Shown: positions 1 through 14,300 of the stretch, piece by piece | How the letters are laid out: each line of letters starts with the position of its first letter | How positions within the stretch are numbered: position 1 is the first letter of the stretch | Origin: Ascaris suum | Lineage: Eukaryota; Nematoda; Chromadorea; Rhabditida; Ascarididae | Length of the DNA: 64,000 nucleotides | Assembly (NCBI GenBank): GCA_013433145.1 | Contig: CM024173.1 | Location: forward strand, 2,079,101-2,143,100 | Direction of reading: 5' to 3' | Notes under the pieces: generated by a model | The model's input: only the letters and a program-made list of their open reading frames with translations | What the model was told of the DNA's origin: nothing | Database searches by the model: none | Position numbers and translations under genes: made by a program

Positions 1-5
1 AAAAT

Positions 6-356
6 ATGACGCTCTTTAAAAGATTAAGCGCAAATGAAGTTGCAACCCTTCCCATCATCAACAGATCATCAGTGGAGATCTTTCGAAAACTTTTACGTAT
101 CCTAGAAAACCCCGGAGCTTGAAATACCGCGACTCCTACTTGAACCAATGTAGGATACGGTGAAGGTCGAAACTGAGGTAAACCTTCCATTTCTCAAAAA
201 GCGTTGTACTCGGCATCTACATGCTTACAACTTCCAATTGCCGACTCTAGAAACGACCGCGCAAGTGCGTGAAGAAATTGGAGGAATTTCATCAGTGTAC
301 GAGTTGATGCGCCAGCGGTCGTCTATAGCTGAAAGAGTACAGCCATTCGACTGCTA
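6..356 (+). pseudogene. Broken open frame at the left edge, unidentified
   Basis: Two neighbouring open stretches in different frames. The first starts at the ATG at 6 (MTLFKRLSANEVATLPI) and stops near 120. The second, after an in-frame TAG at about 151, runs 160-354 and reads PFLKKRCTRHLHAYNFQLPT, then VREEIGGISSVYELMRQ. Composition is richer in GC than the surroundings and resembles coding sequence of a mobile element (possibly a retrotransposon gag region), but I do not recognise it. Frameshift and stop suggest decay. Confidence 0.3.
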
Positions 357-1906
357 AAGAAATGCTCCCCATTACCTTTTCATTTCCCGCAAACCATGTT
401 TGCAGCGTATTTGTTTTAATAATAATATCTGCGAAGATCCAATCAAAATTGAATAAAAACCGACACAGATATCTACCGATCTCTTCAAAGCACAAATGGA
501 CAGCCGGGAATCGAGTCACAAAAGAACGGCCGGAAAAGCAAGATAACTATTTCACGCTAAAACCCATAGAGTGTAAACATTACAACTACAAGGTGCATAG
601 CTCTGCGATACAGTAGCACAGAATCACGGTTACTTTATGTCTCACTTAGATCCCCTTTCAGCTTTTCTTAAATCTAAATTTCGGTCAAGTTGAAAAATTG
701 CAGTTTTGATGACAGTTTAATAACCTCCAATCGCTTAAAATTAAACAGTGATTTAAAACCACTCGACGTCGACCTACTAACTATAATCTAAGATAAGGTA
801 ACAAGTCCAATCCACATTTAAGTCTAATGAACACATCATTTCCAACCTTCAAGAAAGATCAGAACAGCGCCTAATACACAGTGTCAGATGCGTTCCATTT
901 TTAAGCACTATTTGGAATGCATCAAAAACACAACAAAACAATTGAAGATACAATAAAATCGTCACGACAATAAAACTGACCCTTTTTCAAACTCAAATAC
1001 CTACACGATCTAATAAGCAAATTTTAGACGGATGTTCAACGCTCATGTACATTTCGATAATGAAGTGTATTTTATGATACGGACTAGGCCGTTGATAATA
1101 AGCAATGAATAAAGAGATCCTTATATTGTTTCATAGACTCATGAAACGCAAATTTATTCACATAATAAAATAAACAAAATTCATTCCAAAATTATCACCT
1201 TTCAGCATAGAGAATAAAACAGGTGTCAAGCTATGCCGTTGGGCTCTCACGATATGCATCTCCAATGACTCAGCTTAACAGATCGACCAATTTCATAAAT
1301 ATACGAGAAAAAAAATAACAGCATAATGTTTGAAAGTGCGTTTTTCGAAAGAACCGACCGATTGCACAAATAAAAAGCACAGAAAATATCAATTTGACAA
1401 CTGTCTATGTAGTAAGAAGTACCATACTTAAACGGAAATAGCTTCTATCTTCCACCTTTTTCTCTTTCCCTCTCTCAGCTGCAGAAAAGTGTTCAAAATA
1501 AAGGTTCTAGTTACAACACAATATACCTAAGAATTGCTATAAACCGTCTGTAATGTGAAATCGGCGAAAACAAGAATTAAATAAAAGTCAACTCTTTCAC
1601 CTCAATAGACTCCTTCCCATGAAAGGTATTTCCCTATGAGTGCTTGAAAACTGCTCCGTGTTTCAATTAAACAAGCAATGAACCATCTATAACTGTACAA
1701 TTGAAATAATAAAAATCTATTGAGTCATGTTCATTCATCCTATAGAATCCTCCAACCCTCCTCTCCCACTTCCTGTTTCTATCCCAACCTAAAGAATCCA
1801 CCACACCTACAAACACAACCCTAATAAATAAATGCCGCAATCAACAATAAAACAAAAACATCGAATTAAATTTAAAAAATACAAATAACAAAGAAGTCCC
1901 AGGAAA
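357..1906. other. Intergenic, AT-rich
   Basis: Sequence downstream of the mcm-10 stop. No convincing exon on either strand. Short TTTATT motifs (AATAAA on the minus strand) occur but none can be assigned as the mcm-10 polyadenylation signal with confidence. Confidence 0.5.
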
Positions 1907-2825
1907 TCAGGAGTTGATAAATTTGCGTTCTTCACCACGAATAAGTAACTCTCCATTCGGTTGCTTTACTTTTCTTTCATCACGCATTCCGACACGTTGA
2001 AAATTATTCTCACCACATTGCTGAAAAATATAATATCTCAATCCTACAAATAACGTAACGTTTCCATACTATCATATGCATCATAACAAATAAAAAAAAT
2101 GCCTTTAGGCGGTTTGCAAAAGACGTTTGCAAACACAAATTTTCCTTCGCATTTATATGGCTAAAACTTAGAAATGGGCTTAAGCTGACTCTATAACACA
2201 TATCAGCCATTCATGAAAAAGTATTTTGAAAGGCAAGCCCATCAGCGAGTCGCTTTCAATGGTTGTGATGTCAACAACTAGCAGTTTTCCGCGTTTAGCA
2301 ACAAGAATTTCCCGGAAAAAGATAGCCCATACTAGAGAAAAGAGATGTGCTATGATCTACGCAGAACAATTTGACTTGAATCATAATTTTTCATCGAAGT
2401 TGGAGATGCTTCAATGATTTCATCAGCTAACAACCGTTCAAGCAATTCATCTTTTCGTTTCCATTAGCGGATTACACTTAGCAATAACGAATACTCAAAT
2501 ATCTTGTGAATGATCTTTACTCAAAGCAACAATCGTTTCAAGACAGTTTATACTAATTTTAAAAGCGCAAAATCTAAAGAGTTGATTATTTTTTTTAACG
2601 ACGTTATTAAGAAAGAACGACTCAACGTTCCCTTTCAATTCTTTACCACCGTGTCGTTTAATTGCAATGACTGCAAATCGTAGTAGCTGAGAAAATAGAA
2701 ATTCTTATAACAACTCAGAATTAAAAGTCCCTCCTTTGATGAGCATCGATCGCTATCTCTAAACCTGGACTTTATCATGAAATCCACAATAGTTTCACAT
2801 AAAAACAACCAAAAATAATACCAAA

Positions 2826-2856
<31 letters not shown>

Positions 2857-3449
2857 AAAATAAATAAAAAAAACGTTTTAGCGAAGAATGATGCAAAAGC
2901 AAAGAAGATCGTATACCGTGCATGCTTTAATAGGCATAAGCTCGTAGCAGATCGTTCTTTTCGCACATGTGCGACAACGGAAGAAACGACGATCAGCCTT
3001 ATGTCGTACTACCGCATGCCCATTAGCGAGACAATAATCGCTTTGACGATGCCATGTATATTGACACTAAAATCAGCTATACCCTCATTCATGTGAGAGA
3101 AAATAACCTATGGAGAACCGTTATAAGCACGATAATAGGATGAATCAGAGTAAAATCCTAATAACTAAATAAAGAAATAAATAATCAGCATAAATGAGCA
3201 AATTTAGCAACGAAGTGATTTCATGTCAATCATATTAGGATGCAATAAAGTTATATAAAACTGAAGAGGGAAAGGGGAAATCCTTATAACTTAGGTCCAC
3301 TGTGCAAATTGTTGAATGTAAATGAAGCGAACCCTTTTGCATGTTATAACATCACAATTCTTGACTTCCAATGTTTCCGTCATATAAGTCTCCACTTTCT
3401 CCTTTTGTTCCATCGTATTGAAGTATGATGTTTCGCGAGCCAAATCATC
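1907..3449 (-). CDS. mcm-10: mcm-10 C-terminal zinc-binding domain exons
   Basis: Exons 3449-3333, 3066-2917 and 2020-1907 join in phase 0. They read RETSYFNTMEQKEKVE, CDVITCKRCQYT, the histidine-rich GHAVVRH, RRFFRCRTCAKR, then IKACTQCGE and finally LLIRGEERKFINS before TGA. This is the conserved MCM10 C-terminal domain with its cysteine pairs and terminal RGEE motif. The donor after CKR is GTTCGC, unusual, but both its phase and the resulting CKRC motif support it. Confidence 0.93.
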
Positions 3450-6400
3450 CTACAAATATAGCACCTTTAATAGTGATTATCTCAGAAAAATATACCAAAT
3501 GAGCGGGCACGATATGCGCTTTTTTGATTCGTTCACCTTCATAACCAATCTTACAAGTTAAAAATAAATAATAAATATGTGAAACAATGCTTGAATATTT
3601 TAACCGATAGCCCTTATCGATCTTTCACGAAGGACCCCTCTCTTCTAGTGATCCGAACAATCAAAAATAAATAAATAAATAAAAACCTAATCAATACAAA
3701 ATATATGCAAATTTTCGGCACGTTTGAATGAGCAAAACTTTTTCCAAATTGATAGATCAAAGTGAAAGATGACGATGAGTCCCATGTATGATTTATATCA
3801 TACTCCACAAAAAAATCTTAATTCTACTTTCAATGGTTACTAGGTTGTAACTACCAAACAGACAACTAAAAAAGAAACAAAAATAGATGTGACGTTATTA
3901 TATGCGCACCACAAACGAAAATATAAAAAAGCTAACATATAATTCACAACGAAAACATAAACAAATGAACAACAACAAAGGACTGAGCATCGACTAATCG
4001 AAGATCACACACGTTAATCACATACTATGAAAATATTTTCTTGAACAAACTACTGAGCAGCTAGGCCGGCGATAGAGGCCAACAACTCCCTTGCATAAAC
4101 CCATATCTCGGCACAAATCCCACAAATCCTTGTAAACTTCCTCATGGTACGTGCCCAAATCCACAAACACAATTGTGATCTGTAAAATTTTCACATACTT
4201 ATCTACTCTTTTTTACTTTAAATCTACATAGGCAATGTTTGATTGTTGAAATTCTTCCCTTTTCAAAATCACACCACTGATACCTGATTTAGCTCGTTCT
4301 CATGTGTGCTCTTTCTGTTGATCATTGCGCGCAATTCGTCATCGGTGAACCTCCTCTTGTTTGTCGATGATCCATCAGCTTCATTTATTTTAGAAGCGTT
4401 TCTCGAAAGTGTACAAATTTCAGCGGAATCGATGACCGCCGAACCTCCTGCTGACGATCCCTTCCCTTGATCATTACCAACTGCTCCTAATAATAGTCCG
4501 CAACAATTCACTTGCAAAAATACGATTTTATAGAATCACGTACACCAAGCACTAACGATCCTCTCCTTTCAACCTCATTGCTAAGAGGAATGCAAATGTT
4601 CAAATCAGCTAATCATAATTTCTCTCATTCGGTGAGTGCAGAAAGTTACCCCATCATTTTTTTGCTAAGAAGGACATTCCTCTACCCAGAATATTTTTCA
4701 AGCAATTGTCACTTATTCCACATGGCTCGTGAAAATGCTCGCAAATTAGGCGGAATATTAGCCTGCTGATTGAAAATTCGAGGAGAAATTCCATTTCTCT
4801 GTTTTTCCTAAAGGTCAAGGAAAATCATTATTTCACTGCTTTTAAAGACAGGAGCATTTCTAAAAATGAACATAACAACAATCCAAACAAAATTACTGTT
4901 GAGATTAAAATCCCCCTATTAATTTAAAAACTGCCATTTGCCTATAACGTTGTATAAAAGCATAAATCATTCAAGGAAGCATTAGTGGCATAGCAAGTTA
5001 TTATATTCAATACTATAAACAAAATTAATAACTTCAAAGAATTACTTTCACAGAGATCTTCGTTGGGTTTCAGAATGACTGAACTGCTGTTTGTAAGCAG
5101 AGAAAAACCGGTGATGAATCCCATCAAAAAGTCCACTTTATCTCATTTTCAACGCATGACCCCCAAATGAGAACAAATATCCGTCTCAAAGTGGGAGTTT
5201 CTCAGCAAACGCAAACTAGAAATTGAGGTAGCGCTGTGAATGCTCCCCTCTACCTCGTCTAATATTAACGATGCACCTTATGTGGTCGGAAGACATTGTC
5301 TACGGAATTTACAGAGTAAAACATAAGGACCCTTCTTGGCACTCTTGAGGCAACGCTATTTAACAGAGCATAAGCAAAAACAGTTTCGCAAAAAAAAACC
5401 CATTTTCTCATATGTAAAAATTTTATGAATTTTTTGTCACCCCCTTCACTCGTTCTCTAATCAAGATTCCCATATAGGGCAAACTTTTCAAAAATTCACT
5501 ACAACTTTTTTTCAAAAGCATTCATTAAAAGAGGACTAATTGTGTGCATAAACAAACAAGAAGAAATACTAAGATAAATGCCATGGAACCTCATGCAAAT
5601 TTCATTTTGTACTTTAAAGTAGCAAACAGTAACAAAATCTGAAGATATTTGAAAAAGTCTAGGTCGACATAACAAGTTGCGGTTCCTTCATTAATATACT
5701 CGTTGTTTCATTGTATCATAGACATCCTCTCTGAAGTAATCACCTCAAACACCCCTTACATCCGGCAATATGTAAGCATTTCATAATTAAAAACTTTCTC
5801 ATTCGAATATCGGTGGGGGGAGAGGGGAAGGGGGGAAAGAAGAGGGAGGAAGATATTTATACTTTAAGGCATCTTAATTTAAAACTGTACAATTAGTCTT
5901 TTCTGGATTAAATCCATTTTACGGCGTAACAGACAAGAAGCTATAGCAAATCTTACCACGAGCACGATTACGTACTGAAGCCGATAAACCATTAGGATCT
6001 AGTTTCTCAATGCCACCCTTCCTTCGAATTACATTTATTGCTTTCCTCTGAAAAAAAAAATTTTTTTTTCTCACTAATTTTTTGATTCAAAAAATAAAAA
6101 AATGTTCTTCAACATTTCAGATTTTTTTTTTATTCATCTAAGACTATGAGAATGCACGCAAATTTCAAAAGAAAACCACCAACTTCACCAAACATTATAC
6201 GAAAATATTCACAGAAATTTTTTAAAAATTAGTCGAATACAATCCATTCTGGAGAGAACAATACAACGTACGCAAGTAAACCTCGCTCAAAACTATTTCA
6301 ACTTTATTACCTATTAACGAATAATTTAACTGAATAAAATGAAAAAAAAACCATGAATCAAAATAACGAAATACCTCGATAATAGCAGCAATAACAAACA

Positions 6401-9400
6401 CGAAAAAAAATTACACGAATTCAAAGTGGAGAAAAAAGTACAGCTGAGAAGATGCAAAGGAAATTTCTAAATTTAAGCGTGTTGAAATTTTTTAAGGAAA
6501 TTTAAGGAAATTTCTTCCAAGAACACTTCTATCGTATATACTTGTTGACTGCATAGAAGATGGTGAGCATCCTTTACATATGCTTCCAACCCGTGTAAGA
6601 GATACGCATATGCGTTGATCGTCTTATTTCGACATCGATATTCTCGCTCACTTATTTTTTTTCAACATCATTTATCTATCGGTGATCACAAAAAAAGCAA
6701 CTAACCAAATATGAATGCCGATTGCTATCCCTTCTGTACAATTAGTCATGGTATAGTAGACGCTCAATTACCTTTCTATTTAATTAAAAGGATTATTTTC
6801 CTATTATAAAACACAAACACAGTGAATAACAACGAAGATAAAAAAGAAACACAATAACAAACCAATGCCGAATCGGCAGCAGTTGCTTGTGCAGTATTTT
6901 TCTGTGGGCTGCATAATGAAATAACGCCATCTTTCTGACCTCTACCCAATATTGGTTGCCGATTTCCAATCGCATCACGCTTTGTCTATAATAGTCATTA
7001 TATCGATCTAATACATCAAAATAACGATATTGCATAAAACAATAACGAACATGTGAGGCGTTTTTGCCAAACTCACATTTATATTATAGGAATTCAATAT
7101 ATACTTCTAGGATGAAGAGCAAAATCCATGAGACCTTCAACTCACTATGCACTAAACAATACAATGTGGACCATTATCACTGCAGAACAAGTGCTACCGA
7201 AATATTTGGTTACCTTTTGTACTATCGACTCAAAAATTTACTGAAAACAGTTCTTCAAAAAAAAAAAAAAATGCAGAGGGCGGAAAAAATATTTTCACGA
7301 ATTAAATTAAAAATAAGTTGCTATGGGATAGTTTATTCTCATTTCCTCTATCTCCTACTGAAAGATCAACACGGGAGACAAATTACCTGATCATTAATGA
7401 ATTCCTTAAACGACTGCGCGCGTTGTGCCTTTGGCTCATTGATCGTATTATCGTTGCTCGACGAGCCGGCTCGCGCCGAGTAATACTTCAGTAAATTTTT
7501 AACGCCAAACATATGTGCCTACAAAAAGATATTTAGCCATCTCATAAGAAAAAATTTAAAAAAAATAAAAAACAAATAAAGTTTAATGTGGACACATCAT
7601 CCATACCACTTCCTATTTCTTACCTTTAACCTTCTCAGTCTAATCCCCTCCAACGTTGAAAACATCTTCAAATGTCTACCTTTTGTTGCAATTTAAAAAT
7701 AAAACAGAGCCATGATAAATAATATCACTGGTAAGGGATTAAAACAAAATAAACAAACCCTATTTTTGAGTATTCCCTTCAACTCGATGCTTTCCTTCAT
7801 AGCAATTTCCTTTTTGCTAGCGAGGATCATAGATTGACTATTGGCAGCCGCTTTCCTGTTTGTTCGATTTGTTCCCAGATTCGACAAATTTCGTAGGAGG
7901 TTTTGCTGCTCTGGAAAAATAGAAACACATTTCACAGAGAATATTTCGATGCTTCAAAGACTATCAAAGTAAAAAGTAAACAAGCATAATAAATAAGCGA
8001 CGAATAAAAAAACTACTAGAAGGTGGAGCTTCCTTTCTGGAGAGGTTATATAGTTAATAACACGAGCAGGACATCTGCAAAGCTGTTGAATCTTTCCCTG
8101 CAGTACTATGGCTCACCTATCCGCTGACTTTCGTCGTATGCACTCTACCACCCAATCAATATCCGCAGCAATAAACAAATCGTGCTGCAAAGTGTTCAAA
8201 AAATGATGAGCCCCTGAACAATATTCAGCTGGGTCAAGTCTCCAAAAATCCACCCTTCGCTATTTTCAACATTCGCCATCGACTAATCCTGTGTGATGTG
8301 GTATATATTGCAGAAATTAAAATTCTAAATGCATTCTGTACAAATATTTCCCACTCATATAAGTTCCAGAATCTTCTTAGCATCATATTTCAGATACATC
8401 CCAGACCATCTAATAAATCCTTGCAAAATGATTGTACTTTACCCGATTCTTATGGAGCGTTTGTGCAGAGTAAAAAATCGAAGAGATGATTGAAGACATT
8501 CAGCAACACCGAGGTTCGTTTTTAACTTTAGACAGAATCAATGCATGCGACAACATAAATGTTGCAAAAATTTTGCGGAACAATCGCAAACATGAAACTT
8601 GAACTTTAGCCTGAAAGAGAAGATCTAAAACTTCGCGGCAGATCCGAGTTCCACACTATACAAGAAGGTATACGATTCGATAGACCAAATATGGGTGACT
8701 ATGATTGCGGTTACACTTAACTCGCGATAATACATCAAAATAAAAAGCGGCCTAATCAAAACATAGAAAAATAAAGGTAGATCTAGTTATTCGCAAACGA
8801 GAAGCAAATCAACAAAAATCAGCCGCTTATTTGTACCTTTGTGGTGCAACCATAGCACCCGCGTAGAAGATTTTCGAGAAGTCACCAATTTTATTGGCTT
8901 CCCAAGAACGTGGTGGATTCGAAGTTGTCGTCCCGAATGATCCTCTATTAGCAGCCAACTTACGAGCCATTTTTTCAATGTGGAATATGCAACGTTCACT
9001 TTGTGATTTGTTCACCACATTCCGACAAGTTGAACCATCCTTCTTCGATGCCTCAAAAAAATTTCATTCTTTCATTAAAAACTCGAAATTTGTTTGCTCT
9101 TCGAATAATCTGCTTTGCGGTGCTATAAAAATAAAAATTCGCCGCTATTTTCAGCATTCTCAAACTTAACAATATTAATCATACTCTCTTCATTATGAGC
9201 ATAAATAATTACAAATAAAAAAAGATTTCCAGTTGCAATCACAGCATTTGTAAGCGAATAAATTTGCATCATTCTAGGGTTTGTGCATTTTAGGATGATA
9301 GTGTAATGTTTACTGTTTCAAGCAGACTTTGCAATCTATCAATTCCTCATATATTCCTCTCTTTGTGGAGCCATTAAGATTGCTAAATTTACTTCTCTTT

Positions 9401-9975
9401 CATTCTTTCTTTGTTGATCATCATCTCAATATCACTCCAAATGTTTTCATTCGACAGAATTACCTGGGCAAATAAGTAGAGAGCTTCTGAGTGCCGATAA
9501 GAAAAAAAAAATGGTTCAAACAAGGCCGCATCCGATCACAGCATCGTCAAAGCAATCACCAATTACTCGCATCAGCTAACACAATTCATCGCATTTTAAA
9601 AAAATATTTCAAAGAACAACTACAATGAAACAAGCATCTCTCTTGTCATCTCAAATACCCGCTTTAAGAATTTTATAATTCAAAAAGGAAAAGGAAAATG
9701 GTACCTTACAAAAGCCGAAATCAGGGCAAAAGCCGATCTCAATCAGATGAATAGATTTAGTCACCTTTAGAGTAATGAATCCTGAAAGAAAAAAAGAGAT
9801 ACAATCATAAGACAACAGACTCCATTGTCGACAAGTACCTAGTTGTCAATAAAACTTTATCGAAGAACGGGAAAGAATGGCAACTTACTTGCCAAACTTA
9901 GAAAGGCAGCAGACTTTCGCTTGTCTTCAACGAAATGAATGAAATGCAGGATATAAAGTGGTCGCATCTAATTGT

Positions 9976-10064
<89 letters not shown>

Positions 10065-11229
10065 TCTCATTTTAAAACAAATGTGGTTGAAGCGGCGATA
10101 CTTAAACTCTTTCCTCTGTATTATAAATCTGCGCTGTAAGCACTTGTTGGAGTTTCTTTAATTTGGCTTATGTTTCCGGAGAAGAAACAATTATATCCAT
10201 CACCTTTGTTTTGACTATCACCATCCATAAATGTCGGTGAAGTGAGCGCAATAGCTGTTCCAATTTGCACCTTCCAATGTTCCTTAAGACATTCGCCAAA
10301 AAGAAGCAATTTCACCGGTTGTTGCTGACAATCCTCAAAAAAAAAAACATACACCTACTTCATATCTATCTTCGTTTCATCACAATATCTTCAAATCTGT
10401 AGAATTTTTCTGCACAAATTTCGTTAGAACATACACACACCTTTCTGCAGATATAATCTTCTACCCCGCGTCTATAAGATATTAATAATAGAAGCACCTT
10501 TTTCCTTGCAAAATCAATCTCTTTGCTCCTCATTACCTTGTGGACATTGGTGGGTCCTTATTTCTGAAAAAAAAGGTCGCACTACAAACAAAAGCATTTC
10601 CTGCTCTTATTGTCATTACTTTCCACCATAAAAGGAAATATCGATCCCAATAACAAATGTCTCGGAAAACAATCCATACGAACTAAGGGATCAATAATAC
10701 AAAAGAGGAATAACGTTCGTTTTGCGTGTGACGTCATAAATAAACTTAATAAGCATGAAACATTACAGATGTTGAGATGTGACTTAAATATTATGCCACA
10801 GATGCACATCACTCACTATAACGGCATTGAGAAACACCAATTCTCATCAATTAAATGTTCTCGCTTAAATTTTGCATATTAATTTTCTATTTATACAATT
10901 GTTTCTCTCACTTAGATCATATAATTTCCACCATTATTGATCGTATGAATATAACAGCATAATAATATTATGATGAAGTGAATGTGTTTAAAAAAAGAAC
11001 TAATGATATCAAAAAAAGAAGAGAACATAGCAGAAACCGTTAGGTCACCGACTCTCCAAATCATATAATCGTGATCGTTTGCGCTCTTGCGATATTCACT
11101 TTTGTCCACTACAACACCCATGGTCACCCACTGACCATTCGGCGGCTATAAATAAATTATATTCTTCATTTTAACAGACGTTTTTATATCCCTTAATTAA
11201 TACTTCTGTATTGTTGTATGAAATAGTTG

Positions 11230-11320
<91 letters not shown>

Positions 11321-14300
11321 AAATCGAATAAGGGAGAAAATATCAAAAAAAAAACACCGAACTCTTTATACAACTTTCCAGTTGATTCTGGTTAAAAATG
11401 CATAAAATAGAGCAAAGTAACGGCAGCAAGGCTCCCCTCGTTTGCTCAAAAAATGAAACAACTTTCATAACGACGGAATCAACACATGAAACAAAATACT
11501 GGCTCATGCCGATCATAGCACAAAAGACTTTGCTCTCTATGATTTAATCCCGAGCCTAAAATTTACCATCAAGGCAATAAAAGCTGGATTCCTTACATTA
11601 AGGGCATTAGTTTCAAAGAAAATTTCAACAGTAGATAAATTCTTCCCGTTCAACACCGCCACTCAGCCAATTATTTAGCGAATTTTCCACATCAGAGATC
11701 GAATATGTTACTTGCACAGCCGCTCTCACAACATTGATCCTTAGTATCATTCAACTTAACTATAAAATCCAACTTATCATTCCCTAATATCACCATGAAC
11801 TACATTAAAAAAAAAAAAGATAAATGCTCAGAAAAAAAGCACAAAACTCACTCACCATTCCTGGTTTCAAACGAGAAAGACGAATCTTCTCAACACCACT
11901 ACAGTAAGTATTGAATACAACGGATGAGACTTTTGGATTGCTGTAAAATAAAAATTAAAAAAAAACAGTTGCATCGCTAAAACTGATTTCAGATTCTTTA
12001 ATTATCTCATCCAATAATTACAGATCTATTGCGGGAATATTGTCAAAATGGAATTCAACAAATTAATTCATATGCTAAAAACTAGACATTATAAATTTTT
12101 CTTTCAAGGAATTACATAGTACGCCTATTTCTTGCTCAACAATCTTCATTTGTATCATGATAGAAATGCTCCATCAACGTGAATGGCTTGATAGCTTGCG
12201 TTTCGCATAGAACCCCTCTCAGGATCTCCTTTGATAGCAAATATTTTCTTCGATACCATGAATAGCCGTTTTCAAACAATATGCGAAAAATGCATTCGCT
12301 CAATGCGCTTATTTAGTGGAATAGAACGAATAACCCAGGAAGCAAAAATTACGAAATTACTGAAAATCAAATTTAAAAAGTTGTGAAAAATGCTTAATAT
12401 CGAAGGCAACAAAGCTATGATATAAGCACATTTAGAATCTATTCTGACATGAAGATTGATGACATTACACGGTGGTCTACTGAAAGGCCACGTTAGCGCA
12501 ACTACTATGTACACAAATTGAAAAGGCCACTTTAAACATCCGAGCACCTAGTGTGTGACCGATGGACCCTACATCCTGTTGGTAAACTGCTGCACATTCG
12601 GTAAGGATTTTCACTGTTCAAAGACTACCGCAAACATCATCCTATCACCAACATAAACCACAGAATGCATATGAGCAAAATTATGATATTTCAAAAGATG
12701 TTCTCACATTATACGAATGCCGAAATGCGAATCATAAACTGCCACAGAGTCCGGAGATGCCTGAAGAGCTGCACCAGCTTTTTGTGCCTTTTTTTGCAAG
12801 TCACATCGTTGAGAAATCGACTCCACCGAGCTCTTCCCTTCAAATTTCTGCAAAACAAGGCAGGTGAAAATATGCTAAGATCATCGCACGTCGACCACGA
12901 GAATGGAGAGTTAGAGAAAAATAACGCGCCGTTAAATATCTATCCGCATAATGAGATTCACATACTTGAAGATTTTTGAATCGTGAGTGCAAAATATCAA
13001 ACTACGCGTCGTCGCCGATTGGGAGAGGGCTGAAAGATAGAAAAGGACCGGTGAGGAAGGAAGGACGAGGGTCAATGAGGAAGGGAGCCTTAAGGAGAAA
13101 GAACGACCAATGAGGAAGGAGACAGAAGGGCCGATGAGGAAGCAGGACATAAGGAAAGAAAGAAGGAGAGAGAAGGACTGGTGAGCAAAGAAAAAGGAAG
13201 CGGATGTATGCCAATGAAATCACATGCGCTTTTAGTTCATTTGTATGACTCTACCATCCTTCGCAGATTTCTCAAAAAGTCCTGCAAAAAACGTATGTTA
13301 CGCTGTAGAAACTGGTAAAATGCAGTTAAGCGAGAAAGTAAAACCCTATAAGTCGGCGGATATATGATGGCAACATTAAAGAAAGAAATGAATTGTAGTG
13401 ATATCAAGAGAGATCAAACAATCAAGAGCACTATTCTAGAAATTCGAGAATAACAAAGAGCGCTCTCAATTGGCACCACTAAGTGGCATCATAAAATTCA
13501 ACTGAACAATCAAAAAACCTTTGGAAATTTATTATGTTGAGGTGGCGGCAGTAATTTCTCATCTCTACCCCTTTGCAAGTGTTCATTCAAATAGATTTTA
13601 CAGCTAACATGATCATAGCTCCAACGATAAAGTCTACGACAAACTATAGAAATAAATCAAATAAATATAAGCCGGATATACATTGCGCTCTTTGAGTGGT
13701 GATCTCCGGCTTACTGCGTTGAGAAGACGTTTCTTGATGGCACGCCCATTTTCCGAGAGTCGTGGCCTAAAATTGTCCCATTTTAACGATTGACTTCATT
13801 TTCTCGCATTTCGAAATGCTCACTCTCTTATGTAATAAGATGGCCATCGAATTCATTGGCAGATAACTTGAAATAAAGAGAAGACTAAAAACTATTCACT
13901 CAACTCCCCATCACCCAACCTTTCCCCATCAACAATGAATGCCTACCTTCAGAAGTATTAGTATGGAGATAGTGAATGAGCCTGTTTTTAAACTGCAGTA
14001 ATCCAACCTCGCCGCGTAGCTGTTTTTGCCAAGCAAAACGGACCAGATGCCTATAGCCAAGAAAGTAGTTGCCCAACGTGATTGGCAGTCATTTAAACAT
14101 AAGAAGTCGGAAGCGATGGTGGAAAAAAGAGATCACGAAAGTTGGGCGATGGGGCAGAAGTGGGGCAAGAGACACAATTTTCGAAACACATACAGTCTTT
14201 GCACACGTGAAAAAAAAATGATTCTCTTATACACAGCACATACCTCCCACGAAGACAGACGGGAGTGGAGGTAGCTGGAACAAAAAACATGGTCTCATTT

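Noticed and set aside
8121..8186. HDLFIAADIDWVVEC segment as an mcm-10 exon
   Set aside because: Its entry phase 0 and exit phase 2 fit neither the zinc-finger exon nor the next exon, and no family match is recalled. It is kept only as part of the unresolved junction.
8894..9169. Plus-strand ORF of 91 codons starting MASQERGG
   Set aside because: It is the antisense shadow of the mcm-10 zinc-finger exon, whose minus-strand frame matches family motifs.
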